NCBI GenBank assembly: GCA_950022655.1
Contig: OX465584.1
Coordinates: 28,741,469-28,805,468 of the forward strand
Source of the DNA: Alentia gelatinosa
Lineage: Eukaryota; Annelida; Polychaeta; Phyllodocida; Polynoidae
DNA length: 64,000 bases
Direction of reading: 5' to 3'
Positions within the stretch are counted from its first letter, which is position 1, and each line of letters begins with the position of its first letter. Both the position numbers and the translations under genes were made by a program. The notes beneath the pieces are model-generated. The model saw only the letters and a list, made by a program, of their open reading frames with translations, made no database searches and had not been told where the DNA came from. Below are positions 38,941 to 51,900 of the stretch, piece after piece.

Positions 38941-39353
38941 CCCCAGGGATGTCTTTAAGTATGCAAATAAATATATAACCTTGGGTCAAGGTAACTTTTT
39001 CAAGGTCAAACATCAATATATTGCCTAATTTTTGGATATGTGTATGTTTCAGTTGCGATGTAAACCATACATATATCAAGAAGTTGATAAGGAGACAATT
39101 CAGTATCATTCCCTGAATCAACAGCTTCAATCTGATATGTAATTCGCACATATAGACCATATAGAGCACATACCAAATCTACTTAAGAAAGAATTGGTTG
39201 CTCACTTATTAATGAAAACTGTATTTAAAAATACCTTAGTGAAATAGTGAAAGTCACATACAATTTCTGAACTTGAGTGTGAATATTTCATTAGCTATTA
39301 TAAGTATGGGTTTCCAGTGGCAAAACACCTGAGCTCGGCTAACGTTCATGTCA

Positions 39354-39455
39354 TGTGATCACGTACCCTGTACGCCACCTACATCACGTACGGGTATCAA
39401 TACTGCCTGGGTAGGAGCGGGCAGTATGTAGGATATACTGCCATAGGTATATAAT
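39354..39455 (+). repeat. Dispersed repeat, copy 1
   Basis: It contains GTGATCACGTACCCTGTACG, ACGGGTAT, a TGGGTAGG block and a TATATAATG end. It matches the segment at 47069-47165 over about 95 bp with substitutions, in the same orientation. Confidence 0.6.
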
Positions 39456-41074
39456 GATATAACTTTTCACACCTAAAACGGTCATTTGTATATGGAAAAC
39501 TTTGAAAATAACAAAATGTAACGGTATCCAAAACTATCAAAAACAAACTCATACATTCAGTAAAATGCAGCACGGATAAGTTTGTATATACGACTTGGGT
39601 GAAATATAAACTGATGAGGTGACCAGATGAACGCTTCAATTAATAAAAAGAAAGTAGATGTGGATAATATACAAGTCGATATCAATATATTACCCCATGT
39701 AACACACTTAAATTTCTGAAGACTTATTCTGTAGATGCTTCATAAATTAGATTTTGGAAACGCGCCAGACTCTATGGGGCAAGTGTTGAAATCCCACTTA
39801 CTTGGAAGGTTACTTGAAGAGACACCATAAATGATAGATATTTGCTAGAAAACAGACGTGTTAACTGCTCAATTTCCTACACTGGCTAACGGAGTTTGCA
39901 GCCTGCAGCATCTGCCCAGACACTAGGGTAGGAAGAAAGTGGGGCAGGGAGACATAGTAGAAAAAGAGCCCTCGTGTGTTAACAGCAGGCGATAGCCCTC
40001 CCTGGTAGCCTCTTATCGGCTGTACTACAGTGAAAAAAGATGTAAGAAGAGAAATAAATGACCCGAATATCATTAGGACATGGACTAACGATCGTGGATG
40101 GTGAATGACATTTTTACGTACATTTCCCCGGTTGATTTTCGGTTGGTTTTTGTTCCCCCTTTCCCTACTCCACACATACCAGATCATGGTGGTGTAGGTC
40201 TTGCTCACATGAACTGGCCCTTCGCCCCGGCCCGCCCACACACACACACACGTTCTGGTCCTGGTGCACAGCTGTTGTCTCTTTAAAATAGCGACCCGTG
40301 GGGCTCAGACTACTGGCCGCCGGCGAGCTGCAGATACAAACCATCTGGGAGGAGTAGTGAGACTCTTGCCAGGTAATATAAACGTAAGGTTTCAATTTAA
40401 TCCTCGAAAATTATGATTACACAAGTGATTTCCTCAGATTGCTTTTGATGGCTTCTTTGAATGTCAGTCAAGTGCAGTCTCTCCAGTGAGAACACCATAA
40501 AGAATTCCTATATTATTTTGTATACCTTACTACAATGGCATAGTCTCCATCATAATATGACATAGATACAACCTGGAGGTTATAGAAGATACGGGTGGTT
40601 TCCTTTTCTATTAACAGCAACTCCTGTCTAAAAAAAAGGTTTAAATATTTTTTTAAAGCCTTCATAATGATGAAACCGTGTCACTTTATTGCAAGCATTC
40701 ATCCACCTCATGTTGCATATCTGTTGTTCAAGTAACTGTGTATCAGTAAATGAACAAAAAAACGAGAATGTGAATAGAGCTCTCTTACATGGAAATACAT
40801 GTATGTAAACTATTTTTTGCACTTTCGATCTTTTCAAAGAGTTGCGAGGAAGAATCAATGAAGAGAGAAAGTTATGATTTCTGATTCGTGGCATGACTTG
40901 AACTATCACTTAATCGCCACAGTTCTCACTATTACGTGGCCAAACACGTAGAGCTGGCCCTTGTCTGTGGACGTCCGCCGTTTTGACACCCTGCACAGAT
41001 TGTATTGTCATGGAGACCGATGACAGAGATTAATTACCGGGTCAGGTCAACCAAATAAGTCGCCTAGATCGGCC

Positions 41075-41130
41075 TAATTAGCATGTGCACTCTGATCCAA
41101 TATAATTTGCATATTATTGTCATTATGTCC
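41075..41130. promoter_or_regulatory. Octamer/homeodomain motif pair
   Basis: CTAATTAGC (41074-41082) and ATTTGCATAT (POU octamer type, 41105-41114) are followed by ATTATTGTC, a weak Sox-like site. The surrounding 150 bp is free of recognised repeats. Confidence 0.25.
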
Positions 41131-41701
41131 AAAGCCCCGGAGGAAGTGGGGAGGGTACCATTGTTTTCACGTGTTTGAGCAGGTGCCTGAGACTAAGCAG
41201 GTCTGCTACGACTAGCAGTCGACCCGCCACATCTATTTTAATTAAGAGCTCTGCCTTAATGAGTTCCCAGTTTTCTTTAAGTACATCATTAGATGCTTGT
41301 TATTGCAAACCAGGACCTAAGGGTCCATTGATATCCCAGTTCGCATTACGTAGAGTTGTATCTATGTTAAATCAATATACATATTTTGTTTCGTAGGCTA
41401 TCTATGGGTAATATCTCTGCTCAGTTAACTTAATAGATATTGTTTAGGAATGGTATTGTAATTTTTTTCTTAACAATCAGAAAGCTAAAAGTGGGACAGA
41501 TCAAATACACTGCACTGCAATATCATGAACGCTCTCCACTTAGGCCGGTATTAATAACCTGAGAAACTAATTATAATTCTGTGCACAATACCGGGTTCAT
41601 CTTATGAAACACACCCTGACCAGATGAAGGGCGATTTTTTTGTTGAATGGGTCTGTTGCGATCTTGACAACAATTGACGGTAGGGGGCTCTGCCGTCGCC
41701 A

Positions 41702-41911
41702 GTCACGTGATCCGACAGGCCTAGCCCATCAATCATTGCGCTCCACTCTCTGGTAACCATGACGACCCAATTTTCTGCCACCAACCCCCATCACATAAAA
41801 GTCCGGGGATGCCGCTATCCCATCAGGCCGTGCGACAATAGGGTCACGTGACGGCTAGCCCATAATAATCGACCGCCAGGGGGCGGTAGGCGATCCCCGG
41901 GAGGGGGCGCT
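41702..41911. promoter_or_regulatory. Cluster of CACGTG and CTCF-like motifs
   Basis: Two CACGTG boxes (GTCACGTGAT at 41702-41711 and the palindrome GTCACGTGAC at 41843-41852) are followed by two CTCF-like sequences. ACCGCCAGGGGGCGGT (41872-41887) matches the CTCF consensus CCASYAGRKGGCRSY at all but one position and is itself palindromic. CCGGGAGGGGGCGCT (41897-41911) is a weaker match. The block is GC-rich within AT-rich intron. An enhancer or insulator is inferred; binding cannot be shown from sequence. Confidence 0.4.
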
Positions 41912-43563
41912 CGGGTTTGGGGTAGATTGGTGTGGATCCGGTGGTTGGGGCTTTCCTGTAGTAGTGGTACAAACCGTACATGTTGAATCCCGTCCTTAGT
42001 TAAGATTCATGGCTACAACCCGAGACTATTGATGAGGTTCATGTGCCATGGAAGATCTGCGTGGATGACCTCAGGCTTTGTCCGCCGCAATATTACACTG
42101 ATATATACTCTATCGCCATGTCAGCTTGCTGATGATAACCTGGCATTTTGTGGTCGGTGGCAGGTGACCACCTCTCTTCCTGGTGTTAACTATAATCAGG
42201 AATAAGTAAATACGTTATGGCTATAATTACCTCAATATATCTATTTGTCCCGGCCAAGGTCGGATGGCAAGTTGCTGTAGTTACGAATCTGAGAGACTAC
42301 AGGAGTGTCTCGGGCAAGGAAGGCAATGACGCAATGGCGAGACAACTAATCGGTGGTAATCGAGTGGGTTCTCAACTTTCTTCCACATATCTATTCAATT
42401 ACCATTCTTTCTGCTATTCAAAAGATTTACACAAAAAACTTGTTACGTTTAGGCTCGTGTCAGAATTTCTTCTCTTGCATATCTTGTTATAGGATAGCTT
42501 TGGTTTCCAGAAGGGCTGTGCATACGGGACAGGCCTGTCACACCGCGGACCCAGCCCATTGTAATCGGGTTCTAAATAGACACGGAGGTAAACAAATCAA
42601 ACGCACATGTGGTGTTTCGGAGAGGTGTGTGTGTGGCAGTGAGGGGGTATGTGTGTCTCATGTGTCTTGGGTCTTGCACAGCTGCGTGTGTCCCTCACTT
42701 GCCCAAATATTCACCTCATCAAGGTGCTTTTACACGACCTCTCAGAAACCAATGGTGCCGCAGGCCTGGGCGATTCTAAAAAGCACATCTCAATTGGAGT
42801 AAATCGTCTAATTCTGTCACAGTTATGAGAATGTAAACTGTATGTTTTTGACTTATAAAAACATGTACACGACAATCATACTGGTCAAAGATAGTTCTAT
42901 TATCCTTCCCTGGCACATTTCACGTCAGACAAATTTTAGATTTTTTCCAATGTAGAGTATCAGAGGTACAGAATACCGCAAGAATTGGTGTACATGTACA
43001 ACTTTCTGCTGCAACTCAGTGGGCTTTATCATAGGACCTTACAAACGTTACCTAGAATATACCAAACTATCAACTATACCACAATTGAAGGTGAGGGTCT
43101 AGACGATAAAAATCCCCAACTGTACATCCCAGTTACACCTTATAACTACCTGCTCCGAACATCACAGGCTCAACGACCACGTGCTTTGACTCAGTATCCA
43201 CCTCCTGTTCAGTTCGTCAGGGGATCTGCTTCTTCAGGGGGACTGCGGACAGTCTCATGATAGCATCCAGCGCCTGATACCAATACTATCCAGCAGCCTT
43301 GTTGAGTAATCTACATAGGAAGCTGGCTGCTGATTGCTAATGGTGTATTCTGAACACATCAACACCGACCGCTATACAAAGGAGAAAGCGACACTTCCAT
43401 CCAGGATGCCGTACCACGCTGCCACGATGTACCCATTGCTCATACTTCTCCACGCGTTCATCGCACAATTATACTGTGACTCATGTTCTTTAATACTGAC
43501 AAACTAATAACAATTTTACTAATCATTTTTTGGAAATATTCATATTGTAGATATAACAGCTTC

Positions 43564-43593
43564 AGAATATGAGGATGTTTATTCTCATATTCT
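43564..43593. repeat. 10-bp arm inverted repeat
   Basis: AGAATATGAG and CTCATATTCT with a 10-base loop. The flanks (CGCACAATTAT at 43462 and AATTATGTGCG at 43608) are also partly complementary, which suggests the core of an old foldback element. Confidence 0.6.
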
Positions 43594-43987
43594 CTCAGAT
43601 ATCGGAGAATTATGTGCGACAATAACTCCCCACGCAACTCTCTTACATAAAGCAAGCACCCGCACGAGGATCTAGGGTTCCGGAGGCAACTTTAATCTCG
43701 TCCAATAAATGCTCCTGTGTATCCGGGTCTGAGCATGACTGGATAAAGGTTATTATCCATTGTATCATCCGATTCCATGTTCATGGAAAAGGGGAAGTGG
43801 TTTTCCATTATCACTCCAGGTGGCACCACAACCACTAAAATGTCAGGAGTTAGGTCAATATTATAGGTTGTATGATGTATTGCATCCAACACATCCTGGT
43901 AAGAATTCCCAAATACAAGTGACCACCTGTGTGACAAAGGTGGAAACGTTGGGACTAGACATTGGGGCCAACATTTGTTATCAGCGG

Positions 43988-44045
43988 GTTTTGTTTGTTC
44001 TTGATTTAACGTCCCCATGGATCCTGAAGGTACATAGATGGCTTT
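43988..44045 (-). mobile_element. SINE 3' tail fragment
   Basis: It contains TTGTTTGTTCTTGATTTAAC, then GTCC and CCTGAAGGTACATAGATGG. The same order is seen at the tail of the SINE at 58930 and in the fragment at 28399. The body is missing or unrecognisable. Confidence 0.5.
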
Positions 44046-46581
44046 TTCATATGAAGGGGCATTTTGCCATACTATATCAATATTGATCGTATTGAATAGA
44101 TATAAAGGGTGGTACCGCTTTTCCAAATGGAATATTACATATATGGGAATATTCTGCAGTATTAGAGTCACCTGGGTTGTTGCGTATAAATGTACTAGTT
44201 AGTAATCTTATAGTTTCTAGTCCATTTACAGCATATATTTTCGAGAAATCTTGAGGTCAAAGGTCATAGAGCTGTAGTAGGTTATTTTTTACCAGTGTCA
44301 GTTTTTTCATAATATAATCTGTTAGCAGCCGTGTTAAGGGACTTTGATCTGCTGGAAGTAATCTGATGAAATATGAAACTAGCAGTTATGAAATCCCATA
44401 AACGTGGTAAAAAGTACCCGTATGCTGCCGCTATAAATAACCTCTGAGGTGCGGAAGAAAAAAAGTCTCGGCTATCATCAAGCCAAGCGTTTTTAATTCT
44501 GCAAACAGTCTCCAGGTCACTGTGGTGTGGGTGTGTGGACCTAGATGGCGCTGTGCTGTACAGCTGTCGGACCTCTCCATCAGCCGACTATAATTAAGTT
44601 ATCGGGTGTCTGCAGGTGTGACACGGGTGTGGCTAGGCACCGATGGGTGTGAACAGTTCCCGGCCTGGGTGTGAATTCCGAGATTTGAATACTGGCCCTG
44701 GCGGCTGAGGAGAAATTGATTTCTGATCCTTAATACGTGCTGGAAATGAGATTAATCTTGAGCCTGACAGGTCTGCCTCCTCCCCCTCCTCTGTTTCTTT
44801 GTTACATTAGGTGTTTTCATGCTTGAATGAGACTAAGTGGACAGCTTCTAAAATAAAGTTAACATTTACAAACTTCAGAGATGTAACATAATATTACTAA
44901 AATATCATATTATTTTACCCGTTTTCCGTATCATTCAGATTTTAGGGCTCGTTATATCAGTATATAATGCTCATTTGAGAACTTGCTTTACAGGTGAATT
45001 CGCTTTTTGATGTTCAGAAAAAGAATACGTTAATACAATGAAATCAAATGATTCACCAATCTCTGTTTATATCAGAGAAGTCCCTGTCACTTCTATGCAG
45101 AGAAGGATCGTTTCAATTGCCCACTTTTCCCTGGATTGTTTTTGTTGCTGTCCCACCAGAAATCAGTGATGAGTGAGAGCCTACTTGACAGTGATTGGGG
45201 CATATCTGAGACTCAAAAAAGAGGCTATCGGGGATGAGTCTGATAGTCTGTAATTGATACCAAGGTGGCTGACAATAGGGGTATTGTGTCCTGTATGGCC
45301 AATCTTTACCACCCCATAGTAATGAGCGGTGACCTCAGGCCACACCCCCACCCTCCCACACCACCATCACCCACAGCCTCATCACACTCTCCTTTGTCAG
45401 CCATCTCCAAACAGAGACTCAGTCTTGGGCATCAGGATGTAGAGGGTAAAATATGCATGGAAATTGACATCTAGAGACTGTAATACATGTATTTGGTATT
45501 TGCAATATTGATATTAACATGCGCGTTTTGAACTTGAACTATGGGTATACATTTTTTTGTTGGATTAGCAAAAATGTCTCTGGGGCGCTGTAAATCTCAA
45601 TTAGCCGATATTTCTGCGAAGCAGGTGCTACGTAGTTGCCCAAAATCAGAAAGAAAGATGAATGACTATGAATATATTATTTTTTCATCTTTCAACTTAT
45701 TCTGTACTCTTCTACTGAGATTCCTCTGTTGTTCATAATATACAAGTGGTGTATGAATTTGTCTTACGCCTAATATGGAGGAGGCCGCAAGAACTGACAA
45801 TCGGGACTTTAGTACGTCGGTAGGTTTGTCTCTATGGGAACAGCAACTAAATACATTGTGTACTGTGGATACTCAGCTATACAACGTCGCTAAGCCACCT
45901 CTTCCATAATACTGTTGCTGATCTAAGAATAAAGATTTGACGTAATTCAGCAAAGGTCTGTGTCAATGATTGACAACAATTTAACCCGCAAACCTCAAGC
46001 CACAACTAACACCAGCTGTCGCTACAGTGTGACCACTGACTGCTCGTGAAAGTCACACGGGGATACCCCCCCCCCCCCCTCCCCACATCCCACATTCCCC
46101 GTTCCCTTTCACTAGACCAATTTTCGGGTTGCAGGTTTTACAAGGATCTGGGGAGTAATATGAAGAACGCCGCACCATCTGTTACAATGACAACACAGAG
46201 AACTGACAGGTTGAACTCATTTTCCAATTTCCGTATTGGTTGTTTAGGTTCACAAATTGTCGGAATACTATTTGATATATCTCATAGTTTCTAAATAGTG
46301 AGCCCAGAACTGTAAGATAGATATGACCGTATAGCTGATAGGGCCAGTGCCGAGGAGTGGGGGTGGTTCTATACAGGGTTGGTCAGTTTACTCTGAACGC
46401 TCCACTGGTCATCGAGATAAAGCACGAGGCATGGTGGGTCACGCTCGAGTGGAGCTGGTCAGTCCGGTTGAGTGGGGACGGACAAAAGCTCGTCAGTTTC
46501 TCACCACGCTCGGGTTTAATCCTTAAATAATAACGGGCGTGGACAGCATGACGCAAGGCACACATAATCCCGGCCACACTA

Positions 46582-46597
46582 CCCCCCCCCCCCCCCC
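46582..46597. repeat. Poly-C tract, 16 bases
   Basis: An uninterrupted run of 16 C. Related tracts of 14 C (46066-46079) and 11 C (6051-6061) occur elsewhere in the window. Confidence 0.95.
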
Positions 46598-46857
46598 GAA
46601 CCCCTTCAGCCGGTTCACGGAAATGAGACCCGGTTGGACCAAAGAGTATATACTATACTCGTTGGTGAGACGCGTTCCACTACGTTTCTCAATAGAGAAA
46701 TTGGGAAATAAAGCTGAAATATGTCTGTCAAGATTTAGTACCTGTGAAAAAATATTTCTCTGTGTATTTAAGGTAAATTAATGATCCACCCTACTGTGAT
46801 CATCGCATGGTCTCCAAATCAGGTTCGTATTTATATTCGATCATGGAAGAACGCCAG

Positions 46858-47036
46858 TACAGTAATATTATACGGGAACTGGCTTACTGTCTTCGTATGT
46901 CAAAAATACGCGGTGAAAATATTTATCAAATACATCCCGATTCCGTAGGCAGAGGGATGTATGTGATTAATTATTTTACCAAGTATTTTGATGTACGAAG
47001 ACAGTCAGCCTGTTTTCGTATTATTATATACATGTA
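46858..47036. mobile_element. Hairpin element, about 80-bp arms
   Basis: The left arm (46858-46938) and right arm (46954-47036) are imperfect inverted repeats separated by 15 bases. Best-matching blocks are ACTGTCTTCGTATGTCAAAA against its complement around 46988-47005, and the CATCCC/GGGATG pair at the loop. It is MITE-like. A copy of the dispersed repeat at 47070-47165 follows 33 bp later. Confidence 0.75.
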
Positions 47037-47068
47037 CATGTAGAAATGGGGAAATTTTACCTAGTCAA

Positions 47069-47165
47069 GTGATCACATACCCCGTACGTCACAGTATGAC
47101 TTACGGGTATGAATACGCCATGGGTAGGGCAGGGTAATATACGTAGTTCATACAACCACATGTAT
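47069..47165 (+). repeat. Dispersed repeat, copy 2
   Basis: It contains GTGATCACATACCCCGTACG, TTACGGGTATGAATACGCC and a TGGGTAGGGCAGGG block, aligning with 39354-39455. The element type is not known. It follows the hairpin at 46858-47036. Confidence 0.6.
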
Positions 47166-47801
47166 ATAATACCAAGGTATTAATACTTTTCTTAAAGTGT
47201 ATACATCATTTAGCTGTGTCTCAAGATTAAGATCATAATTCAAATAGAGACAGATAGAGTTTACAAATTAAACGGATGATATTCTCTGGATTCATTCGTC
47301 TTTAATTCGCAAAGATGCAAGCCCGGGCCTAACATAAAAAAATCATATCCGTGATGCAAGTCAGTACAAAAAGCTTCGCCGAATAGCTTATGTAATTAAT
47401 TCATCAATAAAAGATTAGCTAAGGGGAAAGGGGGAAGATATTTATGGTCACTAAGTACGGAAATAATGCCCAAAAGGGGACGCAGAGAGGGATGGACAGT
47501 ACATGTACTATACTGGCTGGAGTCCGGGGATTACGGGATGTATGTACGGCGACATCTCCACCACCGTCCCCTATATTACTTGGCAAATGTCGGTGGTCCG
47601 ATGTAGGCAGCTTTCAGCGTCTGTTGGATCAGCTGATTGGTATCTGAAATAGGTTTGTCAACAAGTCCACCTGACATCAATGCAGCGGTCTATAGCCATA
47701 CAGAGAGTTGATGGATCGGCGCCCAACTCGCAAACCAGCCATTCTCCCTGTTCTGTGGTCTGTCAGGCCAGACCACACTGCTTCGGCAAGATTCGCCCTC
47801 A

Positions 47802-47861
47802 CGACCCGACCCGACCCGACCCGACCCGACCCGACCCGACCCGACCCGACCCGACCCGACC
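47802..47861. repeat. (CGACC)12 pentanucleotide microsatellite
   Basis: A perfect run of 12 CGACC units over 60 bp, with no interruptions. In any frame it reads as a five-residue peptide repeat (TRPDP type), which explains the open frames here. Confidence 0.97.
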
Positions 47862-48674
47862 TATTTTACCTACTTTCGCCTTTGCGATCCTATATTTGCA
47901 ATAACCATCGACCATTACGTATCGCCTGAAGATATCTGACAGCTATGCTATGACTTTTAAGTCTTTGTGTGTTCACCTAGTGTGATGATTTGCTAGGATA
48001 GCTTCGTACAGGTGATTAGATCCGGCGACCACAAAGTTGGCTTCGGTTAACATATGAGGAGATGCGGTTCCTGGTCTTTCTCCTATAACTAACTTGACTA
48101 CACAGGCGTGCCATGCTATTACAATATAGCTTTACTTTGGTGGAAGAAGCCCGAGTACCCAGGAACAGTGTGTAGATTTAGGTACACAACATATTTTCTT
48201 TGGCCATCTCTAACACTTGAGAATATAGGGCTATATCATCCTTAATATAAAGTCTCTGGCCATCTACAGCAATCCAGAGGTAACAGGCCAACATAAATTA
48301 GACCGTAACTCATCTAGTAAGCTGCAATACCAGAAGCTCCCGTCGGGACTTCTCAAATGCAACAATGTTTAGAATCCTTCTCTCCCGCAGCAGACACTGA
48401 ATCGATCCATGGTTTGGAAGAAAGGACTTAAATGATTCCTCTGGTGATGTATTAAACTAACATTCCCGTGATGAGGAGTTTTGTGAGGTCGGATACGGTC
48501 GTGATGTGTGAAATCGCGCCATCTACACACAGCCGTACACAGTGATTCGGAAAGATTCTGACCTCACTCCTTTGACCACTGACCTTCACACCTCCACCTA
48601 CCCATCCGTCTACCCATCCCACCCGCACTTTCACCAGGCTGGGGCCACCCAAGAAGGAGACGCAAGTGTTACGG

Positions 48675-48960
48675 CACACCTGGCCAGGTGGGGACAATCA
48701 CGGGTAACAATACAGGTGTGCAGGGCGGGCGTGGGGCGGCTCTCACCTGGCCAGGCTGCCGGGTCACTGAGGGCTGTCAACGTGCAGCCCCATTAGCGCT
48801 GGTGGTGTCGGGCGAGGAGGGCTGAGGAGGAGGGACAATGTCCACCCGCCTGTACTGTGTACGTCGCCTTGTCTGATCAATACACCGCCTGCGGCCAGTA
48901 CACTAACACACCAGCCGCCCGGCCCCGGCCTCGGCCAGGTGGACGGGCCACTGATCACTC
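48675..48960. promoter_or_regulatory. CACCTGGCCAGGTG palindrome and E2-box cluster
   Basis: The 14-bp perfect palindrome CACCTGGCCAGGTG (about 48678-48691) is followed by three more CACCTG/CAGGTG boxes in a strongly GC-rich block. A cis-regulatory role is possible but unproven. Confidence 0.3.
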
Positions 48961-51900
48961 CTCACACCAAGCCACCACTCCAAATTCTCCCCCAAGTCAC
49001 ATCAACGGACATGGGTTTTTTGTTTTCCTTAATCAAATTGTTCATATATATCGACTCCACGTGTTTATCACGTTATAGTAGGGTGGAAACCCAGATCTCC
49101 AATTTTTTGCGATGTTGAACTGAATATTGTGCTTTATGTTCTTCTTGTGAGGCCTAAACTGAATTATACACATTTGGAATGATGACAATTAATTTTGGCA
49201 CATGGGCTATCAGTGAAATATAATTTACATTCAAAAGTTAAATATATCACACACATTCAGTATATATTAATGGGGATAAAGGAGGACGGTCGACATACAT
49301 AGAGGTTTGACAAAAACCTACTGCATTTCTCATGTGGGACATGGAATGACTCACCATGGTGGGCAGTGTACTCCCTACCAATGGTCTCATCTAGCCAGCA
49401 TCAGCCTTCATCATTCACAGGTGGTACAGATAGTATATCGGGGTTACCTATCGCCACCCTCCGTCACTGTACCTAGCACGGTCCACGCCCTCATTTCCTG
49501 AGACTGTCCATCCACCCTGCCCCAACAGCGTGCCCCACCGTCCGACCTCCGCGCCCAGCATGGCGTGGAAGCTTGGCCTCTGCACACACATATTAGACCA
49601 GGTAATGGCCACCATTTCTGGTGCATTGTGGGATTGCACTGAGCTGGTACCTGACCAATATCACAGCTTTTTCAATTTCCATATTCAAATGGAAGGCCAC
49701 CATCTTTTTTCCTACGCTAAACTGGTTAGTTTTGTTATTAAGCAATAGAGCAGATATATTTTCTTGCGTCAAAGGTGTCACATCTATGGGGTGATTAGAA
49801 AAAAACCCATAAAGGTCTGAACCTATGTTACTTTAACTCGAACTTGGCACAAACTGCTTAGGTGATCCCTGGTGAGAAGTGGCGGTACTACTATCTCTGT
49901 CAGTTTTTTTTAATAAATATCTTAATAAGTTATCTTATTATATTTTGAAAGGTTGACATTAATTCTTTCACGCCCAGCACCTCTCCTCCACAGGCTCTCA
50001 ACGAGAAAACTCGGTGACGAAAAAACATTCTAATAATTCAGAAAGTCCGATACGCTAGATGTAACATGTATATATATACCAATGCCTTATAATCTTCAGA
50101 TTTGAAATCCTAAGTTGAATTCATGTGGTGAAATCAGCAGAACTTTTGTTGCACTTCCCATGATATACTTGGGAATATCTGACATGGAAGACCATAAAGG
50201 TCCTCCCGTTTTCGATATGAATGCTTTTAAGAACAATACATTAATAGTGTGATGACATACACGAGGGCCATCTAAGACATCAATATGACTGTGTTTATAA
50301 CATCGGTGGTAGGGCCAGAAGTAAAACAATATCATGTTTCACAACATTAAAACTCTATTTGTGCAAGCTGACCTTGTTTACTGATGGGAGAGGTCATGAC
50401 ATGGACTGTGATTATCTATTCATCGTACATCTTCACACACTCTCACCTCCCATACACTATATGCCCGCATGAATAATATTAACACAAGAGGACTTCTGAT
50501 TTCTTTTCATTATTTCATACTTTGTCTAACTCCTGTGTCCCATCCCTCCAATGCCAGCAGGGAAAGTTAGTCGGTCAAAATAACCTATAACCCATGTACA
50601 ACCTATAGACACACCAACCAGTGTGTAATTATATATATATATTTTTTTATATAGCAGTGTTTATTGAAATGTCCAAAGGCATATACAGCACGTAATGTCA
50701 ACATCATCCGTTAATCTTGGCATAAATACCGTAGAATGGGCTGAAAAAAGTAAATATGCAATGCATTGAATGATATTCCTACTCTAGGTGTTGTTTATCC
50801 AAAATACTGATCAACCAAGTCCAACACAAGGCACCGGAGGCATCGCATTACTAGTGGCTGTTGTGATGTGCGTGCATAATAAATGTATTCAAATTTGTAG
50901 GTTCTGTGCAACTAAAAGTCAGTTTGGAAGATCCTTTGTTACGAGATTCCTATTCCAAGGCTTTACTTTTTCAAACCAAGCGGTATGCGTATCTATTTTT
51001 GCGATCATAAATACAGTTTTAAAGCTTGAAAATGCAATCAGCAGTTTTATAAATATGGCTGAGAGCCTGTCCCTACGAGGGTTCAATTGTGTCACATATG
51101 ATGTCACAGTATAACGCTCGATTATTTTCTAAGGACACGAATATTTCTATGAGCCAATTCCTCAGGAGCTCCAAGACAAATGCCATTGATTTGGTCCAAG
51201 CACCCTGTATCCGTGTTTGCCATTAAGGAGGGCGGAGGGTGGGTCAGGGGAGAGTACACATTTAATGGGTCTCTTGTAATGTCTACTTTGGGTCAATACT
51301 CACGCAATATAAATGTGCTGGGCCTTGGCTCTCGTACAATTACCCACCTTTACCGTTTCATTCCGTGACAGTGCACTTACTATAGTTACCAAAACAGGGC
51401 ATAGTTTGCCCAATACTATTGGTATTTACAAGGTAACGGGCAGCCAGTAGCTGGAGGTTGCCCGCGGGCGTGTAGGTAGGTACGCATGATAATGATGTCT
51501 TTAAAAGATTATACTGCCCAAGGAGACCACTCCCCAGCCAAGGCCCTACAGCTGATTGGCGAGAGTAAAGGTGTACCGGGGCTGATCATACAATACCAGT
51601 CGCAGGTAGGAGATGTTTATCTTTAACCTCAAGGGGATATTACTTGCTTCACGTTACAAATCTTTCCTATGACCTGCTCGATGGTACAGTCTCTCACTAT
51701 GAGTCACAAGAGCTCAATCGCGTGGATGATCGCCAGGAAACTGGTGAACGTGTTGTGTCGTTAATTTGTTGAATAAAAAGAAGAAAAAAAGAATGTCAGC
51801 TGGAGTCAGAGAGACGAAGGAATATTTTTATGTGGAACTTGCTTCCACAGAGAGACCGAGAAAACATGGAAAACACGTGCGTGTAAGCTACAGCGGGGAG

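Noticed and set aside
43692..44171. 159-codon minus-strand ORF
   Set aside because: It runs through a SINE tail fragment (43988-44045), so it cannot be a single conserved exon. The part before it (43692-43980) was not recognised.
49529..49601. 73-bp plus-strand exon-like block with a strong acceptor and a GTAATG donor
   Set aside because: The peptide is short and unrecognised, two frames are open, and the minus strand is open too. It is not better than other GC-rich patches.
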